Assembly: GCA_963704155.1 (NCBI GenBank)
Contig: CAVPHF010000002.1
Span: 62,001-126,000 of the forward strand
DNA from: Thiohalocapsa sp963704155
Lineage (GTDB): Bacteria > Pseudomonadota > Gammaproteobacteria > Chromatiales > Chromatiaceae
DNA length: 64,000 nt
Reading direction: 5' to 3'
Shown piece after piece: positions 44,060-52,454 of this stretch. Position numbers and translations under genes: made by a program. Every line of letters begins with the position of its first letter. The stretch's first letter is position 1. The notes under the pieces were generated by a model. The model saw nothing but the letters and a program-made list of their open reading frames with translations, was not told the origin of the DNA and searched no databases.

Positions 44060-45373
44060 ATGGCTGACATCACCCGACTCGCCACCACCGATGCGGACTT
44101 CGATCAGCGCCTGCAGGCGCTGCTCGCGTGGGATTCAGTCTCGGACAGACAGGTGCAGCAAACCGTCGATGGCATCATCGATGACGTACGTGCACGCGGC
44201 GATGCAGCACTGCTCGATTACACGGCCCGCTTCGACGGCTGGCAGCCGCTCTCGGCGGCTGCGCTGGAGATCCCAGCCGACGGCTTGGCCGATGCGCTGA
44301 CCGGCATTCCCACCGCACAGCGGCAGGCACTGGAGACCGCCGCCGACCGTATCCGCGCCTATGCCGAACATCAGCGGGTGCAGAGCTGGCAGTATCGGGA
44401 GCCGGATGGCACCCTGCTGGGCCAAAAGGTGACGCCGCTGGAGCGGGTGGGCCTGTACGTGCCGGGCGGAAAGGCGGCCTATCCGTCGTCCGTGCTGATG
44501 AATGCGATACCGGCCAAGGTGGCCGGCGTGCCGGAGCTGATCATGGTGGTGCCGACGCCGGGCGGCGCGCTGAATCAACTGGTGCTGGCAGCCGCACGCG
44601 TCGCCGGCGTCGATCGCGCCTTTGCCGTCGGCGGCGCGCAGGCGGTGGCGGCGCTGGCCTATGGAACAGCATCGATCCCGGCCTGCGACAAGATTGTCGG
44701 GCCGGGCAACATCTATGTCGCCACCGCCAAGCGCGCCCTGTTCGGTCAGGTCGGTATCGACATGGTCGCCGGCCCCTCCGAGATCCTGGTGCTGTGCGAC
44801 GGCGAGACCGATCCTGACTGGATCGCGATGGACCTGTTCTCACAGGCCGAGCACGATGAAGACGCGCAGTCCATCCTGGTCGCCTGGGACGCGGACTTCC
44901 TCGAGCGTGTCGAGGCCAGCATCGACAGACTGCTGCCGACCATGGAGCGGCAACCGATCATTGCCGCCGCGCTCGCGGCGCGCGGCGCGCTGATCCTGGC
45001 CCGCGATGAACAAGACGCGGCCGATCTGGCCAATCGCATCGCGCCGGAGCACCTGGAGCTGTCGGTCGCCGAGCCTGAGACGCTGGCTGATCAGATTCGC
45101 CACGCCGGCGCCATCTTCATGGGCCGCTACACGGCCGAGGCATTGGGCGACTACTGCGCCGGCCCGAACCATGTCCTGCCGACCTCGCGCACCGCCCGTT
45201 TCTCGTCCCCGCTCGGCGTCTACGACTTCCAGAAGCGCTCAAGCCTGATCATGGCCTCGCCGCAAGGCGCCGCCACTCTGGCCGAGACCGCGTCGCTGCT
45301 AGCCCGCGGCGAGGGTCTGACCGCGCATGCGCGCTCCGCGGAATATCGAAAAGCGAGTGGCGCTGAAAAATGA
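44060..45373 (+). CDS. hisD: Histidinol dehydrogenase
   Basis: Oxidises histidinol to histidine in two NAD-dependent steps, 437 residues. Conserved parts are LYVPGGKAAYPSSVLMNAIPAKVAG, GPGNIYVATAKRALFG and the zinc-site segments SQAEHDEDAQ and DYCAGPNHVLPT. It overlaps hisC by four bases. Confidence 0.94.
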   Translation: MADITRLATTDADFDQRLQALLAWDSVSDRQVQQTVDGIIDDVRARGDAALLDYTARFDGWQPLSAAALEIPADGLADALTGIPTAQRQALETAADRIRAYAEHQRVQSWQYREPDGTLLGQKVTPLERVGLYVPGGKAAYPSSVLMNAIPAKVAGVPELIMVVPTPGGALNQLVLAAARVAGVDRAFAVGGAQAVAALAYGTASIPACDKIVGPGNIYVATAKRALFGQVGIDMVAGPSEILVLCDGETDPDWIAMDLFSQAEHDEDAQSILVAWDADFLERVEASIDRLLPTMERQPIIAAALAARGALILARDEQDAADLANRIAPEHLELSVAEPETLADQIRHAGAIFMGRYTAEALGDYCAGPNHVLPTSRTARFSSPLGVYDFQKRSSLIMASPQGAATLAETASLLARGEGLTAHARSAEYRKASGAEK

Positions 45374-46467
45374 ACGACCTGACCGAGACCCTGATCCGCC
45401 CCGAGGTGCGCGCGCTGAGCGCCTATCAGGTCGCCGATAGCGACGGCCTGATCAAGCTGGACGCAATGGAGAATCCCTATCGCTGGCCGGATGGCCTGCG
45501 TGAGGAGTGGCTCGGGGCACTGCGCGCCGCCGAACTGAACCGCTATCCAGACCCGCACGGACACGACCTGCAACTAGCGCTGCGCGATGCCATGGGCATC
45601 CCGCCCGACATGGCTGTGCTGCTCGGCAACGGCTCCGATGAGCTGATTCAGATGCTAGCGATGGCCGTCGCGGCACCGCGGCCGGACGAGCCGCCGAGGG
45701 TGCTGTCGCTGGAGCCCGGTTTCGTCATGTACCGGATGATTGCGCTGTTCGCGCGAATCGACTACGTCGGCGTCGCGCTGCACGCGGACGACTTCAGTAT
45801 CGACCTGGACGAAACACTGGCCGCCATTGCCCGTGAGCGCCCGGCGCTGGTGTTCATCGCTTACCCGAACAATCCAACCGGCAACCTGTTCGAACGCACG
45901 GCCATCGAGCGCATCCTCGAGGCCAGCCCTGGGCTGGTCGTCGTCGACGAGGCCTACGCGCCCTTCACCGACCAGAGCTTTTTGCGCCGACTCGGCGAAT
46001 GGCCCAACCTGCTGGTCATGCGCACCGTCTCCAAGATGGGGCTCGCCGGCCTGCGCCTGGGCTACTTGGCCGGCCCGCCGGACTGGCTGGCGCAGCTGAA
46101 CAAGGTGCGCCTGCCCTACAACATCAACGTGCTGACGCAGGCCAGCGCGGCCTTCGCATTGCGCCACCGCGACACCCTCGACCAACAGACCGAGCGCATC
46201 CGCGCCGACCGCGCCTCACTGTTCAACGCGTTGAACGAGATCCCGGGGATTTCGGCCTACCCGAGCGATGCCAATTTCATCCTGCTGCGCACCGAGCCCG
46301 GCCGCGCCGGCGCCATCTTCGACGGCCTGCTGCAACGCGGCGTGCTGATCAAGAATCTCGACGGCGCCCACCCGCTGCTCGCCCACTGCCTGCGCGTCAC
46401 GGTCGGCACGTCGGACGAGAACGCGGCGTTTCTCGACGCGCTGCGCGCGGCACTCGCAGACTGCTGA
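45370..46467 (+). CDS. hisC: Histidinol-phosphate aminotransferase
   Basis: A PLP-dependent transaminase of 365 residues. The PLP lysine is in RTVSKMGLAGLRLGYLAG. Substrate and cofactor segments are LDAMENPYRWP, LLGNGSDELIQML and AYPNNPTGNLF. It is translationally coupled to hisD. The next his genes (hisB and others) are not adjacent. Confidence 0.94.
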   Translation: MNDLTETLIRPEVRALSAYQVADSDGLIKLDAMENPYRWPDGLREEWLGALRAAELNRYPDPHGHDLQLALRDAMGIPPDMAVLLGNGSDELIQMLAMAVAAPRPDEPPRVLSLEPGFVMYRMIALFARIDYVGVALHADDFSIDLDETLAAIARERPALVFIAYPNNPTGNLFERTAIERILEASPGLVVVDEAYAPFTDQSFLRRLGEWPNLLVMRTVSKMGLAGLRLGYLAGPPDWLAQLNKVRLPYNINVLTQASAAFALRHRDTLDQQTERIRADRASLFNALNEIPGISAYPSDANFILLRTEPGRAGAIFDGLLQRGVLIKNLDGAHPLLAHCLRVTVGTSDENAAFLDALRAALADC

Positions 46468-46481
46468 ACGCCTCGATCGCC

Positions 46482-46679
46482 GTGGCCGGCCTTCCGGCCG
46501 TGGAGTTGGACGGCGAACTCTGGATGGGCCGAGGGCGCTTTGCGCTGGTCTCGGGCACGGTCCGGCGGCTGCAGTCGGAGTTTGATGCCTGGCGTCCCGG
46601 TCGCTATGCACTGTTGGATCTGCCGGGAGTCGGACTGCCGCGCTTCGCCAGCTTCCTGCGTATGGCCGACGAGCTCTAG
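46482..46679 (+). CDS. Small unrecognised ORF after hisC
   Basis: A possible 65-residue product starting at GTG 46482, 15 bases after hisC. Its composition is protein-like (ALVSGTVRRLQSEFDAWRPGRYALLDLPGVGLPRFASFLRM) and it ends just before the CBS remnant. No domain is recognised. The frame is open further upstream inside hisC, which weakens the case. Confidence 0.3.
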   Translation: MAGLPAVELDGELWMGRGRFALVSGTVRRLQSEFDAWRPGRYALLDLPGVGLPRFASFLRMADEL

Positions 46680-46728
46680 CGGCCAGCAGCGCCGCCCGTC
46701 GACATCTGCCCTTGCTGACGGACGTTCG

Positions 46729-46751
46729 GGCGATTCCTGTCAAGCGCCTAA
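46729..46751. repeat. Second copy of the GGCGATT...CTGTCAA motif
   Basis: GGCGATTCCTGTCAA at 46729-46743 followed by GCGCCTAA resembles the inverted repeat at 48-72 but its arms pair less well. It overlaps the end of the CBS-domain remnant. A weaker relative (GGCGATTTCTATTGAA) lies at 58098-58113. Confidence 0.4.
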
Positions 46752-46981
46752 ATCTGCTGCCGATCCGGCTGCCAGGCGACTTCCAGGCACTTGAGCATAT
46801 CGCGCCGGCTGATGAAGCCGATAACGCGGCCGCGTTCGACCAGGATACGCAGCGCCTGCAGCACGTCCATCTCCGGCTGCAGCGTCACCAGAGCGCTCGA
46901 CATGGCCTGTTTGGCGGTCTTGATCTCGAGCATCTGCGCGACCTCGTCGATTTTTGGGTGACAACCAAAGCAAGCATACAT
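46748..46981 (-). pseudogene. Truncated CBS-domain protein
   Basis: A 77-residue frame that contains one CBS-like repeat (AKQAMSSALVTLQPEMDVLQALRILVERG, then RVIGFISRRDMLKCLEVAW). CBS repeats normally have about 12-14 residues with ISGAPVVD-like sequence between these two parts. Their absence near base 46828 points to an in-frame deletion. CBS domains also work in pairs, and only one is present. The N-terminus (MYACFGCHPKIDEV) may be the remains of a second repeat. A regulatory adenine-nucleotide-binding role is unlikely to survive. Confidence 0.6.
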
Positions 46982-47102
46982 CCCGCAGCCTTCGTCAGCT
47001 GCGCAAAGGCGTCAAGACCGAACGCATTGTTTGCACCTTGCCCCGATCACCGTTGGGGGGTACCTTTCCCATCATGTAGAACATCCAACATAGAGCATTG
47101 CC

Positions 47103-47357
47103 ATGCAAGAAATCGTCTCCATTCGCAACGCAAACCAGCACCTCTCTCGATACCTAGAGCGAGTCGAGCAGGGGACCGAGATCATCATCACCCGGCGCGG
47201 TAAGCCCGTCGCACGACTATTGCCGATGGAGAGCAGACCACCCCTCTCCGACGCTCAACAGGCCGCCCGCGAGCGCCTAAGAGAGCGCATGCAACAGGGC
47301 TTTGCACTGGGCGGGGCTCGGGTCGACCGTGAGACCCTGCATGAGCGCGGTGTATGA
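47103..47357 (+). CDS. Antitoxin, Phd/YefM family
   Basis: An 84-residue antitoxin. The N-terminal DNA-binding fold has SIRNANQHLSRYLERVEQG and the strand TRRGKPVARLLP, typical of Phd/YefM. The C-terminal part (from about residue 52) is charged and would wrap the toxin. It overlaps the PIN toxin by four bases (ATGA), so the two are made together, and the complex probably represses its own promoter in 46982-47102. Confidence 0.88.
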   Translation: MQEIVSIRNANQHLSRYLERVEQGTEIIITRRGKPVARLLPMESRPPLSDAQQAARERLRERMQQGFALGGARVDRETLHERGV

Positions 47358-47794
47358 CAAAGCAGCGGTTCAGCGTAGACACCAATATTCTCGTCTACAG
47401 CATCGACAAGGACGCGGGTACTCGGCATGAACAATCTCGAACCTTGGTAGACGCCTTGGCCGATCGAGATTGCGTGCTGACGTTGCAGGCGTTGGCCGAG
47501 TTCTTCCGCGCCGTGACGCGGAAGAACAAGATGCCGGGCGCGGATGCTGCCGCGATGGTGAATGACTGGATGAAACTCTGGCCGGTGGCCGTTGCAGATG
47601 GACGCGTCCTAAGCCAGGCCATTGCGTTGAAGAACGATCACGGCTTCGGCTTCTGGGATGCCATGCTGGTGCAGACAGCTCGGACCGCTGGGGTGACTCG
47701 ACTGCTCACAGAAGACATGCAGGACGGCCGCATGGTGGGCAGGCTGCGCCTAGAAAACCCGTTCAATTCGGATTTCGATCTCGGCCTGGATTGA
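47354..47794 (+). CDS. vapC: PIN-domain ribonuclease toxin (VapC type)
   Basis: A 146-residue PIN nuclease. The acidic metal ligands are all present: Asp9 (VDTNILVY), Glu49 (LAEFFRAV), Asp102 (FWDAMLV) and Asp121 (LTEDMQDG). It should cleave RNA, often a tRNA or rRNA loop, when the antitoxin is lost. It is intact, unlike the CBS gene beside it. Confidence 0.9.
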   Translation: MTKQRFSVDTNILVYSIDKDAGTRHEQSRTLVDALADRDCVLTLQALAEFFRAVTRKNKMPGADAAAMVNDWMKLWPVAVADGRVLSQAIALKNDHGFGFWDAMLVQTARTAGVTRLLTEDMQDGRMVGRLRLENPFNSDFDLGLD

Positions 47795-47931
47795 CCTTGA
47801 ACGGCGGATACTCAGGCCGATCGCCAAAAACTCTCTTACCCGATGGCGCCGTTCTGAGGTCCGGCCTTGAGAAGCACCGCTATGAGCACAGCCTGGCCAT
47901 TTGACCGGCGGTGCGGCAATGGTGCGCCGAA

Positions 47932-50900
47932 TCACAGCGAGTTGATGGACTCCAGCAGCTCGTGCAGTCCGGACAGCAGCTCCGGGAACAGCACCGGAAC
48001 CAGGATCAGGGCCGCCGCGGCGAGCTTGCCCCAGAGCGCACCCACGGCGCTGCCGATGGATAGACGGTCACCATGCTGGGTGAACATACGCCCCAACAGC
48101 GGATGCTGCTCCAGTTTGACGACCACGTACATGACCAGCGCGAAGGCGATGAAGATCAACAGGACCGCGGCGGTGGTCATCAGCGGCTGCTCGAAGGGCG
48201 GGTAGACGGCCATGCCGAGCAGGATGGTCGTCGGTGCGAGGATGGCCGCCCAGGCGCAGCTGCGAACTGCGGTGGTGCCGTAGCGCAGCTCGGCCACCAG
48301 GCGCGCCTGCCAGGCATCGAAGTTGCGTGCGGAACCGGCGGCGAAGGGCCAGCCGCCGTCCAGCAGCTGCCGCGTCTGCCAGCGCCAGACCTGGTCGGAA
48401 TAGGCCAGTGTCGCGGCCAGGTCGCGCCGGCGGAAGTGCAGACTGAACGGCGACTGCGGCAAGGTTTGCAGGTGCGCTGGGCTTGCCCAGCTGACGCCGT
48501 CAGCGCCGGCGACAGGCCTGGCCCCCTTTGCCGGCGGCCTGGCGGGAAGGTCAGCGATCGGCAGCAGACAATAGGCGAACAAGGCCAGCCGGCGGTATTC
48601 CGACCAGAGTTCAGCGAGAAACCAGATCGCCGCCAACAACAGCAGGTTGTCGAACAGGGCCGCCGGCAAGGGCGAATCCACTGCGGTTGGCAAACCGCTG
48701 AACAGCGACAGCATCAGCAGGAAGGCGAGACCCACGGCGACCGCGCCAAGGGCCGACTTTCCTTCCTCGCGCGCCGTCAGCGCCTTTGCCATGGAGGGTG
48801 CAGGTTTCGGCAGCATGCGAATGTGGCCGATGGAACGCTGACGCCACAATCTCATTCGCCAGGCGGCGATCAGCGCGACGGCGGAATAGAGCAGGAACAG
48901 ACCAAGCAAGGCGACCGGGTCACGGCCATGAGGCAGATCCCAGGTGAGGCGCCAGGGCGCGGGCAACCAGATGATCAGGTAGCGCCAGGTCGCGATCAGA
49001 ACCAACGACATGCCGAGACCGAACAGCACCACGGGGAGCCAGCGCCCAAGGCCCAGCGGTCGCATGCGACCGGCGCGATCAGCGGCAACGGATTGGCCAG
49101 GCTGCAAGGCTTGTCCACGCAATGCCTGAACCGGGTTCAGATGGCGCCAGGCAGCCAGCATCACCAGATGCCTGCCACCGAAGGCCCAGAGCCTGGCGCC
49201 AACCAGTGCGATCAAGGCGCCAGCAATCAGTGCGAGCAAGGTCGCGGGCAGCTCCAGCAACAGGCGGCCGTTGGCGGCCAGCAAACGGCTCTTCGGCACG
49301 GCCTTGTCCTGAAAGGGCTCCCAAAGCACAGCGCCCGGACCACGCGGCGGCGACGGCAGCGCGCGGAAGCCGGCCAGGGTTGCCACGGCCAGCTGCGGCG
49401 CGGCGGGCGGTTGATAGCAGGCGCAGCGGCTATCGGTCTTGAGATCGATCAGCGAGATGCCTGCACGGAACAGATTGGCGGCATAGTCCGATGCGAACGC
49501 GAGGTAGGCCTTTTTAACCCCTCTGCCGCAGCCGATCAGACAGCCGTTGGCATCGAGGCAGAGCAGCGACTCGCCCGCGGGCACGACGATGGTGCCGCGG
49601 CTGATCTTGCGGTAGTCGGGATGGGCGGTGAGGTCGTCCTTTTCCAACAACACGGGCAGCGCTTGCGGCAGGCGTTTGCGCAGTTGGTTGAGCAGGAACA
49701 ACCGGTCGCGGATGTCGGTGGCGACGACGACGATCAGGTCGGGATCGACATAGACACGCAGCGCGTTCAGCGTGCCGAACAGCATCAGCTCGTCCGAGCG
49801 CGAACTCAGCGCCCGATGATAGGCCGGCGGCCGATCGGTGATCTCGTCGATGCCGGAGATATCAAGCTCCAGCAACTCGCCGCGGGCGCTGAGCAGTTGG
49901 CGCAGGGTCTCGCTGGCCTGGCGATCCAGGCGCGCATGCTCGGCGCGGATTGCCGCGATGTTCTGCGTGAAGCTGGTCACCCGGATGCGATCTATAAACT
50001 CGTTCCACTCATCGGAAGCGATCAGCTGTGCCTGGTCGCCAGCCGAAGGTTCTGCATCCTTGATGGTCGCCGGGACCACGCCACGGCCAAACGTGGACTC
50101 TTCCGCCAGGATGACGACCTTGCCATCGATGCCGCGTTGCTCTGCGTAGCGGGCGAGCGCCTTGAGCTGCTCGTCCAAGGTGTAGGACAGGGCGTGGTAG
50201 TCGACGCGACTGCTGCCCTTGGCGAGCTGCTGCACCCAATCGGTGACCCGCGCGTTGGAGTTGACCGTCGCGGAGGGCGATGTGAGTCGGACGTCAAGCC
50301 CCGGCGCCTTACGCAGCAGCGCTGCCAGGCCGGAGGCGACCGAGTCCATCGAGCCCGAGAAGGTCGGACCGATCACGTCCAGCGGCTGTGCCCATTGTTG
50401 TGACAGCGTTGCCAAGCGGGCATCGGCACCCGCCGAGCAGGGTTGCGCGAAGGCCTCCCGGCTGAGTTGCCCCTGCAGTAACACGGCGCAGGTGATCGCG
50501 GTCTGGAAGGCGTTGGGATGCACGCCGAAGGTAGGCGACTCGCCGACCAGGAAGACAACGAAATACTCCGAGCCCATCGCCGATGGGTCCGCTCGTGGAG
50601 ACGGATCGGGCGACGGCACGAGGCTTGCCGCCGAGGCTTCTCGGTCGCGCTCTCGGTGCCTTGGCCCCTGATCCGTGCGCCACAAATCCTTTCGAAATAC
50701 CAGCACGCTCGGCACGCTGCGCTGCTGGGCAGCGAAGCTGGCCGTGCCGTCAGCCGGCAGGCGCTGGCCGCGTTGCAGCGGCTCGGCCAGTCCCAGATCC
50801 CAGGTCAGCGCGAAGGCGTCGAGTACGAAGTCTTGGGCATGAAAGGCTCGGGTCAGCGCGGCGAGCTGGATGTCGAAGGATCGGCCGAGTTGAGTCTCCA

Positions 50901-51264
50901 AGGGGTCCGCGACGGTGACGACCGCTGTCAGTACCTTGGTGTAGGCAGCCGCCGATGCGACATGCGCCAGCGGCAGGCGTGGGTCTGCGATCTGAGGTGT
51001 TGCCAACAGATAGCCCAGCTCGACGGCATCGACGCGGGACGACGCAATCGGCTCTGCCGCCGCGAGCGTGCCTGCAAGCGCGGCGCAGAGCACAAAGCAG
51101 ACTCGCAGCCATGTCCGGCGACCTCGACGCCAGTGCTGTCGCGGCTGGCCAGCGGCGTCGCCCCCAGCGCATGGGCTCACCGGCAAAAGGCCATGCATGG
51201 GGCGGATGCGCCGACGCTCGACTCGATGCTGGTGCATTCGCTTCCGCCCCGTTGTCGACGACAC
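47932..51264 (-). CDS. Large membrane protein of unknown function with periplasmic binding-like domain
   Basis: Up to 1110 residues; the start is uncertain (GTG 51264, ATG 51237 or ATG 51198). A signal or anchor lies in RTWLRVCFVLCAALAG. About 600 residues of extracytoplasmic sequence follow. They have a Rossmann-like look: FVVFLVGESPTFGVH, LDVIGPTFSGSMDSV, KVVILAEESTFGRGV and LIVVVATDIRDRLFLLNQL, repeated strand-helix units as in periplasmic binding proteins. From about residue 690 there are roughly eight transmembrane helices, with a soluble loop of about 150 residues before the last three. I recognise no named family. It is between the toxin-antitoxin pair and the acetate-symporter remnant. 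The 776-residue frame on the other strand is a shadow. Confidence 0.7.
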   Translation of the reverse strand: MSSTTGRKRMHQHRVERRRIRPMHGLLPVSPCAGGDAAGQPRQHWRRGRRTWLRVCFVLCAALAGTLAAAEPIASSRVDAVELGYLLATPQIADPRLPLAHVASAAAYTKVLTAVVTVADPLETQLGRSFDIQLAALTRAFHAQDFVLDAFALTWDLGLAEPLQRGQRLPADGTASFAAQQRSVPSVLVFRKDLWRTDQGPRHRERDREASAASLVPSPDPSPRADPSAMGSEYFVVFLVGESPTFGVHPNAFQTAITCAVLLQGQLSREAFAQPCSAGADARLATLSQQWAQPLDVIGPTFSGSMDSVASGLAALLRKAPGLDVRLTSPSATVNSNARVTDWVQQLAKGSSRVDYHALSYTLDEQLKALARYAEQRGIDGKVVILAEESTFGRGVVPATIKDAEPSAGDQAQLIASDEWNEFIDRIRVTSFTQNIAAIRAEHARLDRQASETLRQLLSARGELLELDISGIDEITDRPPAYHRALSSRSDELMLFGTLNALRVYVDPDLIVVVATDIRDRLFLLNQLRKRLPQALPVLLEKDDLTAHPDYRKISRGTIVVPAGESLLCLDANGCLIGCGRGVKKAYLAFASDYAANLFRAGISLIDLKTDSRCACYQPPAAPQLAVATLAGFRALPSPPRGPGAVLWEPFQDKAVPKSRLLAANGRLLLELPATLLALIAGALIALVGARLWAFGGRHLVMLAAWRHLNPVQALRGQALQPGQSVAADRAGRMRPLGLGRWLPVVLFGLGMSLVLIATWRYLIIWLPAPWRLTWDLPHGRDPVALLGLFLLYSAVALIAAWRMRLWRQRSIGHIRMLPKPAPSMAKALTAREEGKSALGAVAVGLAFLLMLSLFSGLPTAVDSPLPAALFDNLLLLAAIWFLAELWSEYRRLALFAYCLLPIADLPARPPAKGARPVAGADGVSWASPAHLQTLPQSPFSLHFRRRDLAATLAYSDQVWRWQTRQLLDGGWPFAAGSARNFDAWQARLVAELRYGTTAVRSCAWAAILAPTTILLGMAVYPPFEQPLMTTAAVLLIFIAFALVMYVVVKLEQHPLLGRMFTQHGDRLSIGSAVGALWGKLAAAALILVPVLFPELLSGLHELLESINSL

Positions 51265-51664
51265 CTAGGATCAAAGCTTGCGCTCGTTGAGCTCAGCGCG
51301 GCAGCAACGCAGTCGTCGTGGTCTTGGTGACTTCATGCGGGTCGGACGGCGGCCGACTCCGCAAACGCCTATCTAATCTAACCCTCTCTAGTCCAACAAG
51401 GTAGCAGTCGATGATGAATTCGACAGGATTCCAGGCCCTCAACGGCCGCCGGAGATGCGGCCGCGCCGCGCCTCGAGCCGTGTTGTGTCCACAAGCGCGT
51501 CACTGATGAGCGCTGGGCGCGCGTTGGTTCATCACGCCGATGAGGAGAGCCATTTTCTACCGGCTTGTTGCAGCCGGACCATTGAAAAAATACATAATAA
51601 ATCGATTGACTGCCCCTTTGCCGACGTCAGTTCGTATCGTTTCGGTCAGACCCAGATCCGCACC
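51265..51664. other. Non-coding stretch before the acetate-symporter remnant
   Basis: About 400 bases. It includes an AT-rich patch (about 51580-51612) that stands out from the high-GC surroundings. The frame of the symporter remnant is open here but the translation has no similarity to ActP, so the missing N-terminal part was probably replaced. No promoter or RNA gene is claimed. Confidence 0.45.
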
Positions 51665-52309
51665 ATGGCGGCAATCTCGGGGGAGATGTTTCGGCAGGCG
51701 GTCGCCGTGCATCCGAAAGGGCTGGAGATCATGGCCCCGGGCACGCTGGTCACCGACCCGATCAACGCCATTTCGCTCGGGCTCGCACGGATGTTCGGCA
51801 CCGCGGGGCTGCCGCACATCCTGATGCGCTTCTTCACCGTGCCGGACGCCAAAGAGGCCCGCAAGTCGGTCTTCTACGCCACCGGGTTCATCGTCTACTT
51901 CTACATCCTGACCTTCATCATCGGCTTCGCGGCCATCATGCTGCTCGCGCAGAGTTCCGAGTTCTTCAAGCCAGAGGCGATTGCCGCCAACGGCACGGTG
52001 ATCAAGGATCAGCTCGTCACAGGGCTCAACGGCGGCACCAACATGGTCGCGATCCGACTGACCGAAGCGGTCGGCGGCCTGGTCGGACTGATCAGCGCGG
52101 TCGTGCTCACCATTCTCTCCAAGGCGGTCTGGGGAGACGTGCTTGGCCATACCGCGATGGCCGACGGCACAGAGGTCGCGGTGGGGCTCATCAGACTCAA
52201 CAACCCGGCGATCGTCTCCATGCGACTGGCGTTCTTCTCTATCTGGATCGTATCGCTGCTCGATAACTCGGAGCGTGCCAAGCAGGAACGCCTGGCGTTC
52301 GAGGCATAA
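51665..52309 (+). pseudogene. actP: Remnant of an acetate/cation symporter (ActP) with internal deletion
   Basis: The frame encodes a near-perfect central ActP segment (MFGTAGLPHILMRFFTVPDAKEA; VFYATGFIVYFYILTFIIGF). About 250 N-terminal residues of the normal 550 are missing. At about residue 140 the sequence LTEAVGGLVGLISAVVLTIL joins the first AVGG/GFISAV element to the second GLISAVVL element of ActP and skips roughly 130 residues between them. The C-terminal end is ActP-like. Recombination between these two similar Gly-Leu-Ile-Ser-Ala-Val-coding segments would explain an in-frame loss. Transport is very unlikely. Confidence 0.8.
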
Positions 52310-52454
52310 AAGGTTCGCTGTGAAACCGGAATCGGCGCCGAAGGGGCCGCGTCACATTGACGGCTGAGCCCGTCAGCAAGGGACAAGGATGTCCCGATCG
52401 AAGAAACTCCCGAGCGAGCAGCGACCCATGAGGTCGCGCCCTCTAGTCCTGACC

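Noticed and set aside
48073..50403. 776-residue open frame opposite the large membrane protein
   Set aside because: Its translation is dominated by Gln, Arg, Gly and His with no domain or signal; it is the antisense shadow of a real gene with signal peptide and membrane helices.
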